DNA of 14,306 bases from contig CANKXQ010000014.1 in the NCBI GenBank assembly GCA_947487745.1, forward strand, positions 1-14,306, written 5' to 3'. The notes below the pieces were generated by a model that saw only the letters and a list, made by a program, of their open reading frames with translations, was not told the DNA's origin and ran no database searches. Source of the stretch: Spartobacteria bacterium. Lineage in GTDB: Bacteria; Verrucomicrobiota; Verrucomicrobiia; Chthoniobacterales; Terrimicrobiaceae. Below, piece after piece: positions 7,854 through 13,909 of the stretch; the first letter of the stretch is position 1; the number at the start of each line of letters is the position of its first letter. The position numbers and the translations under genes are program-made.

Positions 7854-7938
7854 GCGGGCGTCCCGCTTTCCGAGGCGCAGGCTACAAGCCAGAGGCCTGC
7901 GGGGCGGAAGTCGTTCGATGTCAGGCGAGACGCCTGAC
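7854..7938. repeat. Cluster of small inverted repeats, REP-like
   Basis: Three hairpins occur in 85 bases: GCGGG-CGT-CCCGC at 7854-7866; CAGGC at 7878-7882 with GCCTG at 7895-7899; and the strongest, GTCAGGCG-AGA-CGCCTGAC at 7920-7938, with eight perfect pairs and a three-base loop. The CAGGC core recurs between the second and third hairpins. This resembles a short interspersed palindromic element more than a terminator, because no T-run follows any stem. Confidence 0.5.
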
Positions 7939-8105
7939 GGAAATGGGCGCCTTCGAAAATCAACAACCTTGGAGACATTGGTATGATCTGCATCCAAGGG
8001 ATGTCATCCTAAAGGGTGACAGCGAAGTTGGGCCTTTCTGTTGCATCGTGGATGCGTGTGGCCTACCGAAAACTGGCGTTTGGAAAAGTCCGCGCAAGCA
8101 AATCC

Positions 8106-9110
8106 ATGCAACCTTTGAAAAACAGCAACCTGAATTCCCGCCCGCTGCCGAAATCACTCTCTTGTCTGTGGGCCATCCGTATTTCTGCGGTGAGGGGCGG
8201 TTTCCGCTTGTTGGATCGCCCTTTCCCCAGCCGGTCCGCTTGTTTTCATCCGATCCTTGGCATTCTCGTCTTTGCGTTTCTGGCGCTGTCGGCGGCGGCC
8301 TCGTCCACGATTTCTGCGACCGACAGATTCGCCCATGCGGCCAATGCGGGTTGGATCGATTTTCGGCCGGATGGCACTCACGGCGTTCGCGTGGACGAAT
8401 CCTTTCTCTCCGGCTATGCCTATGCCGCGAATTTCGGGTGGATCCACTTCGGCGACGGTTCGCCGGAAAACGGCCACGCCTACACGAACACCTCGTCCAC
8501 CGACTACGGCGTGAACCTCGCGCCCGACGGCTCGCTCAGCGGCTTGGCCTACTCGGCAAACATCGGCTGGATCGCCTTCGAGCAACACTGGGGCCAGCCG
8601 CGCCTCGACTACTCCACCGGCCGGTTCAGCGGACACGCGCACGCCGCCAACGCTGGCTGGATCGCGCTCGACACCCCGTTCTCAGACCTCGTCGCCTCCT
8701 CGATCGCCGCGCCAGCGGATACGCATGGCGATGGAATTTCCGATGCCTGGGAGATGGAGCATTTTGAAAAGCTCACGCTCTCCTCGGTCTCCACGGATGC
8801 CGATGGCGACGGCGTCTCCGACCATCAAGAATATCTCGCAGGCACCGATCCGCTCGATGCCGCCTCGCACCTGCGCATCGTCTCGCACAGCCACGACAAG
8901 GACAACACCCGCACCAGCCTGGAATTCACCACCGCTCCCAACCGCCTCTACGCCATCCAGCAGGGCGACCTCAAGGACAAGTGGATCGATGCAGGATTCG
9001 GCCTCGTGACACCCGAGTCGGGCACCACCACCACCACACGCACTTTTGTCCACCCCCCGGCCTCGAAACTTTTCTTCCGCGTCCAAGCGTGGAAGCCACT
9101 CCAAAACTGA
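8106..9110 (+). CDS. Secreted protein with AANxGWI repeats and TSP3-like calcium-binding motifs
   Basis: With the ATG at 8106 the product has 334 residues. A hydrophobic segment at 50-65 followed by Ala/Ser-rich sequence looks like a signal peptide, but it would have a long n-region. A later start is therefore possible: GTG at 8190, or TTG at 8208, which has GAGGGGCGG at 8192-8200 before it. The mature part carries four copies of a repeat with core ANxGWI (Trp at 83, 112, 155, 185), three of them in the longer form SGxAxxANxGWI. Next come two Asp-rich TSP3/calcium-binding-like stretches (DTHGDGISDAWE at 205-216, DADGDGVSDHQEYLAGTDP at 231-249). The end is a C-terminal module (about 255-328) closing in FFRVQ that I recognise from verrucomicrobial exported proteins. 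The function is unknown. It stands alone between repeat-rich spacers. Confidence 0.8.
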   Translation: MQPLKNSNLNSRPLPKSLSCLWAIRISAVRGGFRLLDRPFPSRSACFHPILGILVFAFLALSAAASSTISATDRFAHAANAGWIDFRPDGTHGVRVDESFLSGYAYAANFGWIHFGDGSPENGHAYTNTSSTDYGVNLAPDGSLSGLAYSANIGWIAFEQHWGQPRLDYSTGRFSGHAHAANAGWIALDTPFSDLVASSIAAPADTHGDGISDAWEMEHFEKLTLSSVSTDADGDGVSDHQEYLAGTDPLDAASHLRIVSHSHDKDNTRTSLEFTTAPNRLYAIQQGDLKDKWIDAGFGLVTPESGTTTTTRTFVHPPASKLFFRVQAWKPLQN

Positions 9111-9160
9111 ACCGACCCGAACCATGAAAAACAGCAACTCGAAAAAATATCCAACTTATG

Positions 9161-9514
9161 TTAAACATACTTAAAATCAAAGTTTTTACAAGCAATCGCC
9201 CTGCGACCTGTGAAAGCGGCTTTCGCCTGCCGCTTGTCGAAGGTCAAGAATGTGCGCGCCCCGAATAAAAGTGCGGCGGCGAGATGCATGAGACCTGGGC
9301 TCCGCGTGGCAACTGCCGGGGTGTGCTTGTTGGAAAGCTCCTGCGCTTTCGCATAGATGCTGGATTGACTGGCATCGACCAACCGGAAGAAGCCTGTCTC
9401 GATCTGCGTGTCGATTTCAGCAAGGACTGCATCGGTGGTTCGATTCTGGTCTCCTTCTTGGCGCCAGAGAAGAAGCACTGAAGCGGCAACGCGGAAGATT
9501 TCGGCTTGAGGAAA
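9161..9514 (-). pseudogene. 5'-truncated PIN-domain (VapC-like) toxin remnant
   Basis: The frame gives the C-terminal two thirds of a PIN domain. QAEIFRVAA matches the region of the conserved internal Glu, and LSNKHTPAVATRSPGLMHLAAALLFGA and FLTFDKRQAKAA (in that order) match the end of VapC-type RNases. An intact protein would begin about 40 residues earlier with the first catalytic Asp. Instead an in-frame stop sits at 9515-9517 and only 28 bases separate it from the tRNA-like gene. In addition the usual Asp before the LLH motif (S-L-D-L-L-H) is replaced: here it reads S-P-G-L-M-H. A GTG at 9476-9478 could start a 105-residue product, but it would lack active-site residues. No antitoxin gene is adjacent. 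It is most likely a dead fragment. Confidence 0.6.
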
Positions 9515-9545
9515 TCAGAGGCTGGTGCGATGGAATAACTCACAT

Positions 9546-9619
9546 CGGGCCTTGGCTCAGATTGGCAGATCACCTTGTTCGGAAGGAGGAGGTCGCGGGT
9601 TCGAATCCCGCCGGCCCGA
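9546..9619 (+). tRNA. tRNA-Pro(CGG)-like gene, possibly degenerate
   Basis: The 74 bases fold as a tRNA. The acceptor is 9546-9552 with 9612-9618 and discriminator A9619. The T arm is GCGGG-TTCGAAT-CCCGC at 9595-9611. The D arm is at 9555-9571 with GG at 18-19. The anticodon loop is TTCGGAA at 9578-9584, so the anticodon is CGG (Pro). C1-G72, A73, G35 and G36 agree with proline identity. Non-canonical features are T7 opposite C66, C11 opposite T24, G31 opposite G39, and A at position 37, where proline tRNAs normally have G. CCA is not encoded. It may be a weak but working tRNA or a decaying copy. It lies 11 bases before the next gene's start codon. Confidence 0.55.
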
Positions 9620-9630
9620 GATTTTATCTT

Positions 9631-10524
9631 ATGAATACAACGTTACTTGTTTTGGCTGCCGGTATGGGCAGCAGGTATGGTGGGTTGAAGCAGATGGATG
9701 GCGTGGGGCCGGGCGGGGAGACGCTTCTCGACTACTCGGTGTATGATGCGGCGCTTTCTGGCTTTGACCGGGTGGTGTTTGTGATTCGGCGGGATTTTGA
9801 AGAGGAGTTCAAAGACCGCGTGGGCCGTCCCTACGAGGATCGCTTGGATGTAGGCTATGCGTTTCAACAGCTCCATGATCTGCCGGAGGGCTTCAGCGTG
9901 CCGGAAGGGCGCACGAAACCTTGGGGCACGGGACACGCGATTCTGGCAGCCCGCGATGTGGTGGATTCTCCGTTCGTGGCGATCAATGCGGATGATTTCT
10001 ATGGTCGCGATGCCTTTGCGGCTGTGGGCGGATTTTTGAAGGCCCATCAAAAAGAAGGGACCCGTTTTTGCATGGGCGGATACAGGCTTGATGCGACGCT
10101 CTCCGAGCACGGCAGTGTCTCGCGCGGGGTTTGTCAGGCGGATGCGGATGGATTGCTCAAGACGGTGCGCGAGCACACGCAAATACAACGAACGGCGCAG
10201 GGCATTACGGATTTGGCCGAGGGCGTCGAATTCACCGGGGCGGAGCGTGTTTCCATGAACTGCTGGGGCTTCACTCCAGAGGTGTTTCCTTTATTGGAAG
10301 CGGGCTTCAAAGATTTTTTGAAAGCCCGTGGAAGCGAGGAGAAGTCGGAATTCTACATTCCGAATGCTGTGGCGGACATGGTCTCAAGCGGGGCCGCAAC
10401 CGTGCAACTCGTGCCGGTGGAGAGCCAATGGTTCGGCGTGACCTACCGCGAGGATCGTCCTCTGGTGGCGGCGGCCTTGGCGGAACTCACGGCGAAGGGA
10501 GAGTATCCTACCCCGCTGGGCTGA
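9631..10524 (+). CDS. Sugar-phosphate nucleotidyltransferase
   Basis: This 297-residue cytosolic enzyme has the GT-A-like nucleotidyltransferase fold that joins a sugar-1-phosphate to an NTP. LAAGMGSRYGGLKQ at residues 8-21 is the nucleotide-binding signature, KPWGTGHA at 96-103 the second substrate region, and NADDFYG at 119-125 carries the metal-binding Asp. The family resembles the NTP_transferase proteins near capsule and cell-envelope genes, but the sugar cannot be named. The ATG at 9631 was chosen because the frame upstream runs through the tRNA and gives the tell-tale peptide VAGSNPAGPR, a translation artefact of a T arm. No Shine-Dalgarno is visible in the 11-base spacer. It converges on the PPK2 gene downstream. 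Confidence 0.88.
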   Translation: MNTTLLVLAAGMGSRYGGLKQMDGVGPGGETLLDYSVYDAALSGFDRVVFVIRRDFEEEFKDRVGRPYEDRLDVGYAFQQLHDLPEGFSVPEGRTKPWGTGHAILAARDVVDSPFVAINADDFYGRDAFAAVGGFLKAHQKEGTRFCMGGYRLDATLSEHGSVSRGVCQADADGLLKTVREHTQIQRTAQGITDLAEGVEFTGAERVSMNCWGFTPEVFPLLEAGFKDFLKARGSEEKSEFYIPNAVADMVSSGAATVQLVPVESQWFGVTYREDRPLVAAALAELTAKGEYPTPLG

Positions 10525-10577
10525 GCCTTTGATGGAAGCTCCCTGAAAGCTGTTCGACGCCGTTCTTATGGAGAAAT

Positions 10578-10599
10578 GGGCCATGCCGGAGGATGGCCC
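10578..10599. terminator. Hairpin between convergent genes, possible terminator
   Basis: GGGCCAT at 10578-10584 pairs perfectly with ATGGCCC at 10593-10599 around an eight-base loop. It lies 53 bases after the nucleotidyltransferase stop and 67 before the end of PPK2, where a bidirectional terminator would be expected. No T-run follows on either strand, so an intrinsic terminator is not certain. Confidence 0.33.
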
Positions 10600-10666
10600 T
10601 CCAAGGGGAACGATGCGGCTGACGCGTGTTGGAAAATTACAAGCCACCCGGGGTGCTTGATGCCTT

Positions 10667-11395
10667 TTATCGGCCGAGGGCTTTGCTGAGGGCGCGGCTG
10701 AGGACTTTGAGCGCCTTGACGCGGGCATACCACTTGAAGTTGGCAGGTATCACTGTCCAAGGCGCGAGGTCCGTGCTGGTTTTTTCGAACATGTCCTCGG
10801 CGGCTTCGATGTGTTCGTTCCAGCGTTTGCGGTTGCGCCAGTCCTCGTCGCCGATTTTCCAGTGCTTGTAGGGGTCCGCCGCGCGGGATTTGAAGCGGAC
10901 GAGCTGTTCATCCTTGGTGACATGAAGCCAGAGCTTCACGAGCACGGTGCCGTCATCGACGAGCATTCTTTCAAATTCGTTGATCTCCCCATAGGCGCGC
11001 TGCCAGGCCGATTGGGAGCAAAAGCCCTCGACGCGCTCAACAAGCACGCGGCCATACCATGAGCGGTCGTAGATGGCCATGTTTCCGCGAGGCGGGAGCT
11101 TTGACCAGAAACGCCACATATAGTGGCGGGCGAATTCCTCGGCCGTGGGTTTGTTGATGGAGTAAACGCGAAGAAGCCTTGGATCGAGGCGCTCGGTGAG
11201 GCGCTTGATAGCTCCACCCTTGCCTGCGGCATCAGGCCCCTCGATGACGACAACAATCGGAATCTGCTTTTCATGAAGCTCGAGCTGCATATTGAGAAGC
11301 TCGAGTTGATATTGCTTCACCTGGCTCTTGTATTCCTCCTGCGTGAGGGATTTCGACTGGTCGAGGTCGTTGAGACGGATGCGTTCTTTTGGCAT
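10667..11395 (-). CDS. ppk2: Polyphosphate kinase 2 family protein
   Basis: This 242-residue enzyme belongs to the PPK2 family, which transfers phosphate between polyphosphate and nucleotides. Walker A GPDAAGKG is at residues 53-60, followed by a helix that begins the lid region. Walker B-like YDRSWYGRVLVER is at 109-121, and the basic stretch DWRNRKRW at 185-192 is also typical. The size matches one-domain PPK2 enzymes. Whether it prefers NMPs or NDPs (class I, II or III) is not decided from sequence reading alone. It is separated by 84 bases from the ABC ATPase on the same strand, a gap that holds a 9-bp repeat, so it may have its own promoter. No ppk1 or phosphate genes are nearby. Confidence 0.92.
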   Translation of the reverse strand: MPKERIRLNDLDQSKSLTQEEYKSQVKQYQLELLNMQLELHEKQIPIVVVIEGPDAAGKGGAIKRLTERLDPRLLRVYSINKPTAEEFARHYMWRFWSKLPPRGNMAIYDRSWYGRVLVERVEGFCSQSAWQRAYGEINEFERMLVDDGTVLVKLWLHVTKDEQLVRFKSRAADPYKHWKIGDEDWRNRKRWNEHIEAAEDMFEKTSTDLAPWTVIPANFKWYARVKALKVLSRALSKALGR

Positions 11396-11418
11396 GGGTG
11401 TCGTGAAGCGGTTTTTAG

Positions 11419-11445
11419 ACAGGATTTACAGGATGAACAGGAAAA
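11419..11445. repeat. Three tandem copies of a 9-bp unit ACAGGAnnn
   Basis: The units ACAGGATTT, ACAGGATGA and ACAGGAAAA follow one another without gaps in the spacer between PPK2 and the ABC ATPase. I recall similar ACAGGATTT/ACAGGATGA strings from intergenic regions of Verrucomicrobiota and Planctomycetota, which suggests a dispersed repeat. The function is unknown. Confidence 0.6.
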
Positions 11446-11479
11446 AGGTGGCAGCAATTGAAGGGAAGAACCCGTTGGC

Positions 11480-12211
11480 TCAGTATTTCAAAATCCGCTC
11501 GAGAAATTGCTTCACAGCAGGTTGGCGAGGGTGCTGAAAAAACTCCTCCGCTGCGGCGCACTCGAGCACACCGCCTTGAGCGATGAAGGCGACGCGGTCG
11601 GCCGAGCGGCGCGCAAAGCCCATTTCGTGTGTGACGAGAATGATGGGTTTTTCGGATTCACGCAGCTCGGCAATCACATCGAGGACTTCGGCCGTCATCT
11701 CTGGATCGAGTGCGGAAGTGGGTTCGTCCAAAAGCAGAAAAGTGGGATCCACCGCAAGGGCGCGGGCAATGGCAACGCGCTGTCGCTGACCGCCGCTGAG
11801 TTGGGCAGGCTGTTTGGACGCGTGTTCGGCGAGATGGAAGCGCTTCAGGACATCCATCGCGCGCTCACGGGCGGTGGCCACATCGAGCCGATGAACCCCG
11901 GTGAGTGGCAGCATGACATTTCCGAGTGCGCTGAGGTGGGGAAAGAGGTTGAAGGCCTGAAAAACAATACCGGTCCGGCTGCGGTGAAGTCTGAGATGCT
12001 CCTCGTCCCAGGGCAGCGGCTTGCCGTCGACAAGGATTTCACCCGCATCGGGGGCATCAAGGCCAGCGAGCAATCGAAGGAGTGTGGACTTACCTCCGCC
12101 GGATGGCCCGATCAGCGCGAGGGTGTGGGCAAACTCGACCTCGAAATCCACCGCATCCAGCACGGTCTGGAATCCAAATTTCTTTGTGAGACCGCGCAGA
12201 GCGATTTTCAT
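11480..12211 (-). CDS. Polar amino-acid ABC transporter ATP-binding protein (GlnQ/HisP-like)
   Basis: This 243-residue ATPase has Walker A GPSGGGKS at residues 35-42, Q-loop Gln 85, signature LSGGQ at 138-142, Walker B FLLLDEP at 158-164 and the switch His in VTHE at 195. The segment TSALDPEM and the overall length are typical of GlnQ/HisP ATPases of polar amino-acid importers. Its ATG overlaps the stop of the SH3-like lipoprotein gene (ATGA on the minus strand at 12208-12211), so it is translated as part of one transcript with that gene and the permease. It should sit on the inner face of the membrane and drive the permease encoded two genes upstream. The transported amino acid is not known. 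Confidence 0.93.
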   Translation of the reverse strand: MKIALRGLTKKFGFQTVLDAVDFEVEFAHTLALIGPSGGGKSTLLRLLAGLDAPDAGEILVDGKPLPWDEEHLRLHRSRTGIVFQAFNLFPHLSALGNVMLPLTGVHRLDVATARERAMDVLKRFHLAEHASKQPAQLSGGQRQRVAIARALAVDPTFLLLDEPTSALDPEMTAEVLDVIAELRESEKPIILVTHEMGFARRSADRVAFIAQGGVLECAAAEEFFQHPRQPAVKQFLERILKY

Positions 12212-12594
12212 CTTTTGCGAAGCTTTTCAGGAATCTCGTCGGGGATGACACCGAAGTCCGGCAGGGGAACCTCGACGACTTCCTCCAAGATGACGGGATC
12301 GAATGGCACACCCGGAGCAACGGGCGGCGCAGCGCGGAGATCGCTGAACGCGACATAGCCCGTGCGGTTGTCGAGAAGGCGCACAAATGCGTAGCCGGAG
12401 TCTTTTTTGAGAACATTCAATGTCCTCTCCTTTTCCAGTTTCTCCGGTGGAAAAGCCTGGGCGGGGCCACTTCGAAAAAACTCGGCGCGTCCAATGGTGA
12501 TGAACTCGGGCGGCGCGTCCTTGTCAAAGTGCTCCACAGAAGCGCATCCGGTCAGGAGCAGGCAGACAATAAAAGCGATGCGTTCACATTTCAT
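12208..12594 (-). CDS. SH3-like lipoprotein inside the amino-acid ABC operon
   Basis: This 128-residue protein starts with a short basic n-region, a hydrophobic core and a clean lipobox LTGC at residues 14-17, so it should be lipid-anchored. After a linker, residues ~30-90 look like a small beta-rich bacterial SH3-type domain (FITIGRAEFFRSG, then TLNVLKKDSGYAFVRLLDN and TGYVAFSDLRA). A Pro/Val-rich acidic tail follows. The ATG at 12592-12594 lies within the end of the permease gene (11-base overlap), and the stop overlaps the ATPase start by four bases. It is not a solute-binding protein: it is far too short and has no two-lobed fold. A longer upstream frame exists but only antisense-like sequence fills it. 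The role is unknown; a cell-envelope anchoring or sensing part of the transporter is a guess. Confidence 0.8.
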   Translation of the reverse strand: MKCERIAFIVCLLLTGCASVEHFDKDAPPEFITIGRAEFFRSGPAQAFPPEKLEKERTLNVLKKDSGYAFVRLLDNRTGYVAFSDLRAAPPVAPGVPFDPVILEEVVEVPLPDFGVIPDEIPEKLRKR

Positions 12595-13360
12595 AGCGCA
12601 CTTTGGATTCCAAGTATTTCGTCCAGAGCGAAACTGGCAGTGTGAGCACAAGATAGCAGATGCCGAGCGGAACAAAACTCTCAAAGGTGCTGTAGGTCGC
12701 CGAATTGATCTGGTTTGCCGCAAAGGTGAGTTCGGGAATGCCGATGATATAGAGCAAAGAGGAGTCCTTGATGAGCGAGGAAAACTGACCCGCCACGGGA
12801 GGCAAAATCTGACGCAGCACCTGAGGAAAAATGACAAAGCGGTAAGTCTGCGCGGTCGTGAGTCCAATCGCGCGGGCGCTGTCCCATTGGGAGCGACCCA
12901 CACTCTCGATGCCAGCGCGTATCATTTCCGCAATGTAGGCGCCGCTGAAGAGCGAGAGGATAACAATCCCCACAGATACCCGGTCGTTCCAGCCCACGGC
13001 GTTGGCGATGCCGTAAAATCCGAAAAGCACGAGCACGACAAGCGGGAGTCCCCTCACCGTCTCGACATACGCGGCGGCGGTGTAGCGCAAAGGCAGAAAG
13101 GCCGAGCGTCGCGCCAGCGCGGTGAGGGCACCGATGGCTGTGCTGAGCAAGAGGGCGGCGGCCGAGATGCCGATTGTGGCGGCCCAGCCATTCAAAAAAG
13201 TCATCCGGTAACCCCAGACCTGCTCCCAGTTTTTCAAGGAATGGGAAAATGCCAGCCAGCACACGCCGGAATAGGCCAGAAGCAGAAGCAGGATAGTGAC
13301 AACCTTTGCGGACGCCCGGGCCGGACTTGTCGAACTATCGATAAAAAAACCAGCCTGCAT
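12584..13360 (-). CDS. Polar amino-acid ABC transporter permease (HisM/GlnP-like)
   Basis: This 258-residue inner-membrane protein has an N-terminal helix (about 20-38) followed by the core permease domain. VETVRGLPLVV at 99-109 is a family signature of His/Glu/Asp/Gln permeases. The EAA loop that contacts the ATPase spans roughly 151-180, with SARAIGLTTAQTYRFVIFPQ at 161-180. The C-terminal half ends with KYLESKVRYEM, close to the usual end of this family. Only one permease gene is present, so it may work as a homodimer. It overlaps the lipoprotein gene downstream and lies 27 bases after the CPxCG gene, so all may share a transcript. No substrate-binding protein gene is found in the window. 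Confidence 0.92.
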   Translation of the reverse strand: MQAGFFIDSSTSPARASAKVVTILLLLLAYSGVCWLAFSHSLKNWEQVWGYRMTFLNGWAATIGISAAALLLSTAIGALTALARRSAFLPLRYTAAAYVETVRGLPLVVLVLFGFYGIANAVGWNDRVSVGIVILSLFSGAYIAEMIRAGIESVGRSQWDSARAIGLTTAQTYRFVIFPQVLRQILPPVAGQFSSLIKDSSLLYIIGIPELTFAANQINSATYSTFESFVPLGICYLVLTLPVSLWTKYLESKVRYEM

Positions 13361-13387
13361 GTCGATTCAGGATGCCGAGGCTTGCAC

Positions 13388-13552
13388 CTAGACCAACTCG
13401 CCTCCCGAGAAGCGAAGGCTCAACTGGATGGGATGGCAGCACACCGAGCAGTCCTCGATCATTTCGACAGACGGGTGCGAGGTGTCGGCCAGAATACCGA
13501 AAAGTTCCCCGCAGTAGGGGCACTCGATCTCGACATCCTCGACACCATCCAT
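13388..13552 (-). CDS. CPxCG-motif cysteine-rich protein, 54 residues
   Basis: This very short gene encodes MDGVEDVEIECPYCGE at the start, then DCSVCCHPIQ around residues 34-43 and a beta-like end. The four main cysteines (C11, C14, C35, C38, plus C39) form a small zinc-ribbon of the CPxCG cysteine-rich family, found as a ~55-65-residue stand-alone protein in many Proteobacteria and other phyla. The protein is complete, with ATG and TAG. It begins only six bases after the rsfS stop on the same strand. The function of the family is unknown; the zinc-ribbon suggests metal binding. The ORF is below common length cut-offs and easily missed. Confidence 0.85.
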   Translation of the reverse strand: MDGVEDVEIECPYCGELFGILADTSHPSVEMIEDCSVCCHPIQLSLRFSGGELV

Positions 13553-13558
13553 CGCAGG

Positions 13559-13909
13559 TCAGTCCTCCAACGGGATTCTCTTGGCGTCGCTCCAGAGCCC
13601 CTCGAGATCATAGAAGGCGCGTTTCGAATCTAGGAAAAGATGGCAAATAAGACCGCCAAAATCAGTGACGATCCATTGGCTCACGGGGAAGCCATCTGCC
13701 GAAAGCGGTCGCGCCTCGCACTTCTCGCGGGCGTTTTCACGGATCGATGAGGCGATGGCCTTGAGCTGCGGTTCCGAGTTGGCAGAGCAAATGAGGAAGA
13801 AATCGGTGAAGTCGGAGACGCCGCGCATGTCGAGGAGGACAATGTCTTCGGCCTTTTTATCAGCGGCTGCCGACGCGCAGACGCGGGCGAGTTTTTCAGT
13901 ATCAGTCAT
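13559..13909 (-). CDS. rsfS: Ribosome silencing factor RsfS
   Basis: This 116-residue protein matches the RsfS/Iojap family, which binds ribosomal protein uL14 and blocks joining of the subunits when growth slows. Typical segments are VLLDMRGVSDFTDFFLICSA at 24-43, then SEPQLKAIASSIRE, and SQWIVTDFGGLICHLFLD followed by FYDLEGLW near the end. The length is normal. It overlaps the end of nadD by eight bases; the nadD-rsfS pairing is common in bacteria and supports both calls. The next gene, the CPxCG protein, begins six bases after its stop. Confidence 0.94.
   Translation of the reverse strand: MTDTEKLARVCASAAADKKAEDIVLLDMRGVSDFTDFFLICSANSEPQLKAIASSIRENAREKCEARPLSADGFPVSQWIVTDFGGLICHLFLDSKRAFYDLEGLWSDAKRIPLED

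Larger units (their letters stand above)
7506..8105. other. Gene-poor intergenic stretch with repeats
   Basis: About 600 bases separate the possible small membrane gene from the secreted protein gene, and I see no convincing coding region here. Open frames exist on both strands (for example 7627-7986 plus and 7647-7997 minus), but they cross the repeat blocks and give low-complexity products. The stretch holds the 14-bp palindrome at 7588-7601, an 11-bp direct repeat at 7774-7799 and a cluster of small inverted repeats at 7854-7938. Confidence 0.6.

Noticed and set aside
7673..8767. 364-residue plus-strand open frame
   Set aside because: It crosses the repeat block and overlaps the secreted protein in another frame; composition is Arg/Cys/Pro-rich without family features.
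9562..9630. N-terminal extension of the nucleotidyltransferase
   Set aside because: The extension is a translation of the tRNA (VAGSNPAGPR artefact); the family signature begins just after the ATG at 9631.
11507..12358. 283-residue plus-strand open frame
   Set aside because: It is a shadow of the GlnQ-like ATPase, whose Walker and signature motifs are clear on the other strand.
12595..12903. Upstream extension of the lipoprotein frame
   Set aside because: It overlaps the permease in another frame, and the lipobox fits only the ATG at 12592-12594.
12407..13633. 408-residue plus-strand open frame
   Set aside because: It is antisense to the permease, lipoprotein, CPxCG and rsfS genes, all of which have recognisable families; its own translation is Arg/Gly-rich without motifs.
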